Of a stretch of 64,000 bases of DNA, positions 58,511 to 64,000 are shown piece after piece; position 1 is the first letter of the stretch; each line of letters opens with the position of its first letter. The position numbers were made by a program, and so were the translations under genes. This stretch comes from Mimachlamys varia. Lineage: Eukaryota; Mollusca; Bivalvia; Pectinida; Pectinidae. Below the pieces are notes generated by a model. It saw only the letters and a program-made list of their open reading frames with translations, did not search any database and was not told the DNA's origin. The stretch spans positions 1,116,001 to 1,180,000 of the forward strand of contig OX392532.1 in assembly GCA_947623455.1 (NCBI GenBank), given 5' to 3'.

Positions 58511-59265
58511 ATGTGAACGCATAGTTTGGAGAAGGAGGAATGTGTGTACAGTTGTATAACATGGATATTTAACATTAACACACCTGAGGAAGGTATGATA
58601 AGTATCTATCACCAAGCCAGGTGACACGCTATAAGTTATTGATACACCTAATGTTCGTATTGATTTCTGCCAGGTATATTTAACGTTTGTGCACGTTTTA
58701 TGGTCTACCGTGTTGACACGAATGACTTCTGATAAATAAATAAAGTTTGATAATCATCGATAGTATTTCTGTTTTACGTCTGACACAATGACGATCTTGA
58801 TTCTGATAATACCTGTGTAGGTATCACTCGGTTATGGATCCTAACCAATAAAGGCCGAAAGTAAACCAACCCACATTAGCTCCTGAATCACAGTAATAGG
58901 TAGTGGTCTCGTACAGGATAAAATATTTTAACCTTGTCTGTTAAGCTTCATATCAGTTTAATACGAATCAGTGTTTGTAAAACTGTAAGGAGATCGATTA
59001 GCATGACTAGAGTTCCTTGTCTTAGCTCGTCTATGAATATGAACAAGGAAGTAAAGCGCTGTGAGGTAATTCATGACATTTGTCCGAAAATAGCTTCATA
59101 TGCCATAGTTGAAATTTCTTTTTAATCAATATCTCTCTCCAAATTATGTATCACGAGATTTATTGTAAGAGGAGTGCTAGCACTGACGTTAGTTGGCTGT
59201 TGTCCAATTGCTAGTATATTTAAATTTGTATTTGTATAACGCAACCTGACAACCTGAAAAATTAT
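58511..59265. other. Intergenic stretch
   Basis: AT-rich with short open frames. Nothing recognised. Confidence 0.45.
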
Positions 59266-59269
59266 TAGC

Positions 59270-59520
59270 TAGAAATGCACAGGCCATATCTTTCGTCATA
59301 CACGATTTGAAATTATAAAGAACTAGTTGATTTTAGTTCTAAATTCATAAAGGAAGGGGTTTTAAAGTACGTACCTAACCCTTCTGCTTCTACATTAGTT
59401 TAGAAGTTTTGGATTCCCACCTTTAGGACCCAAGCATCACTGAAGAGCACTAGGAGGACGAAACAGCTGTATGGAGCAGTTTAATCCATTTTTTTTCGAC
59501 TTACTGTATATATTACATGT
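59270..59520 (+). mobile_element. Hammerhead-bearing repeat (Penelope-like or retrozyme type), copy 2
   Basis: Landmarks shared with 59790-60030 and 63150-63390 in order: ACACGATTTGAAA-TATA, AACCCTTCTGCTTCTACA, TTTTGGATTCC, AGCATCACTGAAGAG, GGACGAAACAGCTGTAT, TTTAAT-CATTTT and ACTGTATATATTA. It has no open frame. It contains ribozyme relic H2. Confidence 0.7.
59434..59477 (+). ncRNA. Hammerhead ribozyme relic, copy H2 (stem II and helix I damaged)
   Basis: Core CTGAAGAG and CGAAAC are intact and stem III CAG-CTG with triplet GTA is intact. Stem II has CAC opposite GGA, so pairing is lost, and helix I has GCATCA against TGGAGC. Confidence 0.65.
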
Positions 59521-59789
59521 ATTAAATTTAAAAGGTGCTGCATATGTCTGTGTTACGTCATCTTTGATAAAACCACCAGCAACATACATATGTATGCATG
59601 TGTTTGCCTGTATTTGTGATCTGTCAAGCTCTGCGAGGCTGAAAGTTGTACTTCAATATGGCTTTCTACATCTACGGTGTGTTTTGTAATTTCGGAAGCA
59701 ATACAGCACAAGTGTTCAATAAAAACAAACTGCTTTTATTGTCATCTATGCAATGAAAGATGAATTTAACGCACAGGTACTGCACTTTT

Positions 59790-60030
59790 AAATTTAGTAA
59801 TAGATACAGTATGCCGAAAATGAATTGAACTGTATCGTATAGCTGTTTCGTCCAGAAAGGACTCGTCAGATATGCTTTGGGCCAAAAGGTGGGGATAGAA
59901 ATTTTTCAAACTTCTGTAGAAGCAGAAGGGTCAGGTGCATAAAATCCCGTTAATGCTTTAATAGATGAACTTAGAAAAGAAATAAGTACTTTATAGTTTC
60001 AAATCGTGTACTACGAACGTGTGTTTATCA
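59790..60030 (-). mobile_element. Hammerhead-bearing repeat, copy 3, inverted
   Basis: Reads on the - strand TACACGATTTGAAACTATAA, TGACCCTTCTGCTTCTACAG, TTTTGGCCCAAAGCATATC and then ribozyme relic H4. With copy 2 it forms an inverted pair separated by about 270 bp. Confidence 0.7.
59832..59875 (-). ncRNA. Hammerhead ribozyme relic, copy H4 (core intact, helix I eroded)
   Basis: The - strand has CTGACGAG, stem II TCC-TTTCT-GGA, then CGAAAC, so all core bases are present. The base pair next to the cleavage site is C against A (CAG/CTA) and the triplet reads ATA. Helix I strands GCATAT and CGATAC no longer pair well. Confidence 0.65.
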
Positions 60031-60339
60031 TGAACCATGCCACTACTTTAATAAGATAACTGGCAAAATAAAGGCTCAATATATCTCAATCAATATATAT
60101 AACATATACACAGATGTGGCAACGAAACTGTTGCTACCATATGTTGACACTAGTTGAAAGGAATTGGATTTTCCCGTCAGCTAGAGACTATTCATGTATT
60201 ATATATATACCAGAGCAAATTTATCACCTATCGTAAAACTAGTGGTATAAGCATCACCAATCATTACTTCGAACTGATATAACTAAATACCGTTAATTCC
60301 GTAATGTTACCGCTTACTGACATAGTAAACGTATTAAAA
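60031..60339. other. Intergenic stretch
   Basis: AT-rich. Nothing recognised. Confidence 0.45.
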
Positions 60340-60860
60340 ACAATTACCAGAACTCAAATTCGATTAAACCAGGGGCCAATTATGAACAAAGGAATGATTT
60401 ACATGGAGACCGTTGTAGAAGAGCAGGGGGTATAAAACCAGGTGTCCCGGAAGAGTAGGCATTTTCTGCTTCATCGACGACATCCACCATGTAAATCTTG
60501 GTCACATCCAAATAAACGGCAAGTCCTCAAAGTGAGAACCGAGTTATCATTCTCAATCACAAGAAAGCATACCAATTAGCACACTCAAAAACGTCCATCT
60601 TCATGTCACACAAGGATACAAAATATTTTTCAAAGTGACCTAGATGGCGACCATAAAACTTGCTCACGGTTCTTATCATCTGCATCTCTTGAATCACTAT
60701 GTAGTAAGCAGTCGACATCTATCAAGAACATTTCTATATTTAGAGCAAGCCCCTAGAATAAAAAAAAATTACCTGCGATCCGTTAACACCTTAAGTTGGA
60801 GAAGCAAGGATAGTATGTTTTGTTGAGAAAGCGAAAGTTCACGATCGAAAAATTGAAATC
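60340..60860 (+). repeat. Interspersed repeat family A, copy 7, longest
   Basis: All landmarks are present, from ACTCAAATTCGATTAAACCA to AGAGCAAGCCCCTAGAATA. It also has a 3' tail AAAGTTCACGATCGAAAAAT plus TGAAATCGTCACG, shared with 63535-63565. Confidence 0.7.
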
Positions 60861-61500
60861 GTCACGTGTATGGTATAGCTTGAACAGAATGTAAACAATT
60901 ATAATGGCGTCACACATAGACCAATGACGTCAAACAAACACATGACATCATGTACACATTTCCCCTTAGGCTTGTGGCGTTACTAAAGTATCTACCATCT
61001 AGGACCCGTTGTTAGGAGAAACAGATTCTCAAACCCGCGATGCCAACATTCAGTTATCACGTACCTAACGTGTATCTAACTCTCATCATTAAGATGTAAT
61101 TTGTTTGCAATTCATAGAGCAGCCTCCATGTTTCTATTGATTAGTCTAGGTCTGGTGTTGGTTTACAAATGCCCATGATTAGTATTTCTTTTCATTTTCA
61201 TTTTGATTTCAATTTCTGTTGTTTCTGTTTTAATCGGCTTTGTGTTTCAACTTCTTGTCAGTTTGTGATTCATCTTCGAAAACCTTCTCGACACAGCTGT
61301 TATGTTTGGGTCTAACAGACTTCTATTCGGGATTCTCCGTCTATTCTGACCCACGGGACACAAACGTTCACTTGTTCTTGACCTGATACATGTCAAGTGG
61401 GTTACCGACGATGTGTGATTATGATTTTGTAATATATCATATTATTTGGTCTTTACAGATATTTCATATAAATATAAAATAAGCGATTGGCTAATTGACA
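60861..61500. other. Intergenic stretch
   Basis: Nothing recognised. Confidence 0.45.
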
Positions 61501-61818
61501 ATGACTTTCCAGGTAGTTATAATAGTAGAGGTATTGATAATAGTTTGTATGACATTTTCAGCGGTAATTGTTTTAGGATATATCACCCCCTTGCCCATAT
61601 CTGGCCCACACCAGACATCTGCCAGTCAAAATGTTTTTTGGTTTCGGGGACAGAGGAAACTCGGGCTAAGTGACTACCAATCGTCCGAAATGCTTTTATT
61701 TTCCTTGTTCCTTCTTCTTTTCAAAGTATATTTGAATTTCAAGGTTCTTAATGTCGTGAAGGAGTATATTGTGCAGAAATCAACCGAGTTCCATGGTACA
61801 AACTATCCCACAGTATAA
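61501..61818 (+). CDS. Candidate small membrane protein, 105 aa, unrecognised
   Basis: An ATG at 61501 opens a frame to TAA at 61816-61818. Residues about 2-28 (VVIIVEVLIIVCMTFSAVIV) and about 66-84 (MLLFSLFLLLFKVYLNF) are hydrophobic enough to span membranes, with a polar loop carrying WFRGQRK between. A CTTTACAG acceptor-like site lies 44 bases upstream, so it could be a terminal exon. I recognise no family. AT-rich noncoding DNA can yield such frames by chance, so this is a weak call. Confidence 0.25.
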   Translation: MTFQVVIIVEVLIIVCMTFSAVIVLGYITPLPISGPHQTSASQNVFWFRGQRKLGLSDYQSSEMLLFSLFLLLFKVYLNFKVLNVVKEYIVQKSTEFHGTNYPTV

Positions 61819-63149
61819 TGCAAGATATTTTATAAATCTTTTGTCCCAAACCGTACGTACATGTAAAATGCATGGATTTATGAGAAAATGGTGACAGGTT
61901 ATTCAACTGTAAGGAATCTAAATTGGCATGTAAAATAATTAATTTGATATCAAGTTTATGAGCTAGTTATGTGGTTGGATTTACTTCCGCCTTTTTCATT
62001 CCGATCCAATTTCTGATATAGTGTATGGAATTGGATATATTTGCACAGATGTATAATAAGTGCCAGGATCTTTATTGTGTTGTGCATTTAAATAAATTAA
62101 AATCGAACATTATTGTATGTATATATATATGCTTTATTTACTTCCTGGTGACGTGTTATTTACCTGGTAAAAATCAATGTACGTGTCTTCAGTAGCGTAT
62201 ATCACGTAACCAGCCAATGAAATCTGGCGCTGTGCTATAGAGATACGTGTCATTCGCCGTCACGTGACACCCAGCCCGTAGACGTGTACTAGTTGATGCA
62301 ATATCCGTATGCTGATGTATGATACAGGTTTACAGTTTTGCACTAGGTATCTATAATACATGTTCGTGTCTGGCCGTTGGGAAAATGTATATCATATTCC
62401 TTTTCAACTAGTGTCCACATATGGTAGAAACAGTTTCGGTATCACTTCTGTAGTATTGATTGCATAAATGACAGTAAAATATGTTTTATCACAATTTGTT
62501 TCATTGCTTCTGAAATTACACCGAGTTCAAACACACGTTATATATTTTTCATCTCCTTATGAGTGAAAGACTGACAGATTTGGTAGTTATTAACATTTAA
62601 AATGTTTGTATAACTAAGGTCACACTGATTAACATATATAACTAGAAACTGTGATAAGGCGTTGCCCTCCAGCTGTTTATCGGTAACCACGAATTCCTGG
62701 GTCTCGTCTCATTAAACGACGGTTCTCAGGCAATATGTTACGTAAACAAAATCAGGAGCCTGTGGAAATGTTGAATCGTAAGCTATGTACGTCAATTATG
62801 TACTTCATCGTCCTCTTTAAAATGTATCTATTCTTACTATTGACAAGACATTAGTTTCATGTTTCCTAAATGGGACTCTGTTCCGTTTACTTCAATGTGT
62901 TTATTAAGCAATGAACACAGTCTGCAAAACATAAAGTAGATTTAAATTATACAATGCTAATATACTAACTACCAACATACAATCCTCTATCTCCCCCCAA
63001 GTCTTTGTTACACACGGATAATAGAGTCAGTTAGTCCTGAAAACAAAGACTGATTTAAAAGATGAAAATCACAAAGAAATGTCCGACTATTTGTCCAACG
63101 ATAAACTAAATAAACACTGAATCACGATTAAACAGTACTGAACAATTTA
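61819..63149. other. Intergenic stretch
   Basis: AT-rich. No gene, repeat or structured element recognised. Confidence 0.45.
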
Positions 63150-63390
63150 AATTTAGAAATAGATACAGTATGTCGAAACATGAATTAAACTGCATCATAC
63201 AGCTGTTTCGTCCTCCTAGGACCTTCAGTGATGCTAGAGGCCAAAGATTGGAATCCAAAATTCCTACACTAATGTAGAAGCAGAAGGGCCAAGTGCATAA
63301 AACCTCAGGCCTTTAATTTATAAATTTAGAAGTAAAATTAAACTAGCTCTGTATAATTTCAAATCGTGTACTACGGAAATGTGTAGATTA
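63150..63390 (-). mobile_element. Hammerhead-bearing repeat, copy 4, inverted
   Basis: The - strand reads TACACGATTTGAAATTATAC, GGCCCTTCTGCTTCTACATT, TTGGATTCCAATCTTTGGCC and then relic H3. It is followed directly by a family A fragment. Confidence 0.7.
63192..63234 (-). ncRNA. Hammerhead ribozyme relic, copy H3 (one core base deleted)
   Basis: Helix I GCATCA/TGATGC, stem II TCCT-AGG-AGGA, CGAAAC, stem III CAG-CTG and triplet GTA are all intact. The core reads CTGAAGG, missing the A of CTGAAGAG. Confidence 0.7.
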
Positions 63391-63404
63391 TGTACCGTGT
63401 AATA

Positions 63405-63580
63405 AGTAAGTTCTCATCAACTTGCATCTCTCGGATCCTGGTGTAGTAAGTTTGTTTGTCAGTAGTCGACATCTATCACGAATATCACGATATTTAGACC
63501 AAGGAGTTTGGAGTAGCAGATCAAGGAAGGGGAAGTTCACGGTTGAAAAATTGAAATCGTCACGTTTATCTTATATCTTA
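63405..63580 (+). repeat. Interspersed repeat family A, copy 8, 3' part only
   Basis: Shares TGCATCTCTCGGATCC, AGTTTGTTTGTCAGTAGTCG, ACATCTATCACGAATATCAC and the tail GAAAAATTGAAATCGTCACG with copies 2, 4 and 7. Confidence 0.6.
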
Positions 63581-64000
63581 GCAGCGCCTACTAAAAATGT
63601 TTTTTGCGTTCAAAACATTTTATTTTTCCGCCCTGTACACTACCATACCTAGCTCATACAAAACTGAAAGAACCCCAAGATCTCTCGTTATGACAAAAAC
63701 GGCGGACGGCGATACAAATATATGGTAGTATCTTGGAACATACAATTGTGATACAACAAAAGTTAAGATTAAATATACTGAGGAAGCCATATAGAATGAA
63801 TTATTGAATTCCTGGTTGACAATATTTTTGTTTGGGGGAAGGATTTTCCAGCAGATTGATGGCATTCACATGGGAGGAAACTGAGCCCCACACTTAGCCA
63901 AACTGTGCACCACACTTCGAGGACTTGTTTTGGTTTCAATACTAGACAGACATTGTGGAAGAGCTAATCAGGGCAGGTAACAAAAACCTCGCCAGATCTT
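63581..64000. other. Window end, nothing recognised
   Basis: A stretch at 63830-63870 (GGAAGGATTTTCCAGCAGAT) resembles 57215-57240, a hint of another old repeat. No gene seen. Confidence 0.4.

Overview
The window reads as nuclear DNA of an invertebrate animal, most likely a bivalve mollusc. It is AT-rich and its genes have many small exons separated by repeat-filled introns with GT-AG borders. It holds a single-ORF Ty3/gypsy element whose size and layout resemble the Steamer-like elements of bivalves, hammerhead-ribozyme repeats of the Penelope-like/retrozyme kind, many long minisatellites, and interspersed repeats of a style common in molluscan genomes. The bivalve placement is an inference; no marker gene fixes the species. 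I saw no rRNA, tRNA or CRISPR array.

Three host genes can be rebuilt exon by exon, all on the + strand. (1) 2800-11405: a six-exon gene for a 630-residue protein with an N-terminal death effector domain (DED), a predicted alpha/beta domain, a coiled coil and a Pro/Ser/Thr/Gln-rich tail. Every intron is phase 1. (2) 30979-36400: an eight-exon fructosamine/ketosamine-3-kinase (306 aa). (3) 43266-55684: a second eight-exon ketosamine-3-kinase (324 aa). It is a tandem paralogue with the same intron positions and phases, but it has lost the P-loop cysteine and altered the catalytic loop.

The rest is mostly mobile and repetitive DNA. 1-2800: a decayed Tc1-like transposase. 3790-4530, 15845-16670, 17624-19397 and 32950-33270: remnants of non-LTR retrotransposons, one of them bracketed by a 58-bp direct repeat. 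16718-20610: TIR elements and foldback repeats, including one element whose uninterrupted target survives in a neighbouring duplicate. 20830-25627: a complete Ty3/gypsy element on the - strand with identical 167-bp LTRs, a 5-bp target duplication and an intact gag-pol frame, so a very recent insertion. 26450-30760: foldback elements and a 27-bp minisatellite. 55700-64000: no confident host gene, but three copies of a hammerhead-bearing repeat and several copies of an interspersed repeat of about 430 bp.

Five large tandem arrays dominate the layout: a 30/33-bp unit (11803-15727), 27-bp (28455-29130), 73-bp (36481-39724), 40-bp (44285-48437) and 36-bp (53045-55045). Three have unit lengths divisible by three and so give very long open frames that I do not regard as genes. 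The 73-, 40- and 36-bp arrays sit in or next to the two kinase genes, and the 36-bp array begins at the 5' splice site of exon 7 of the second kinase gene.
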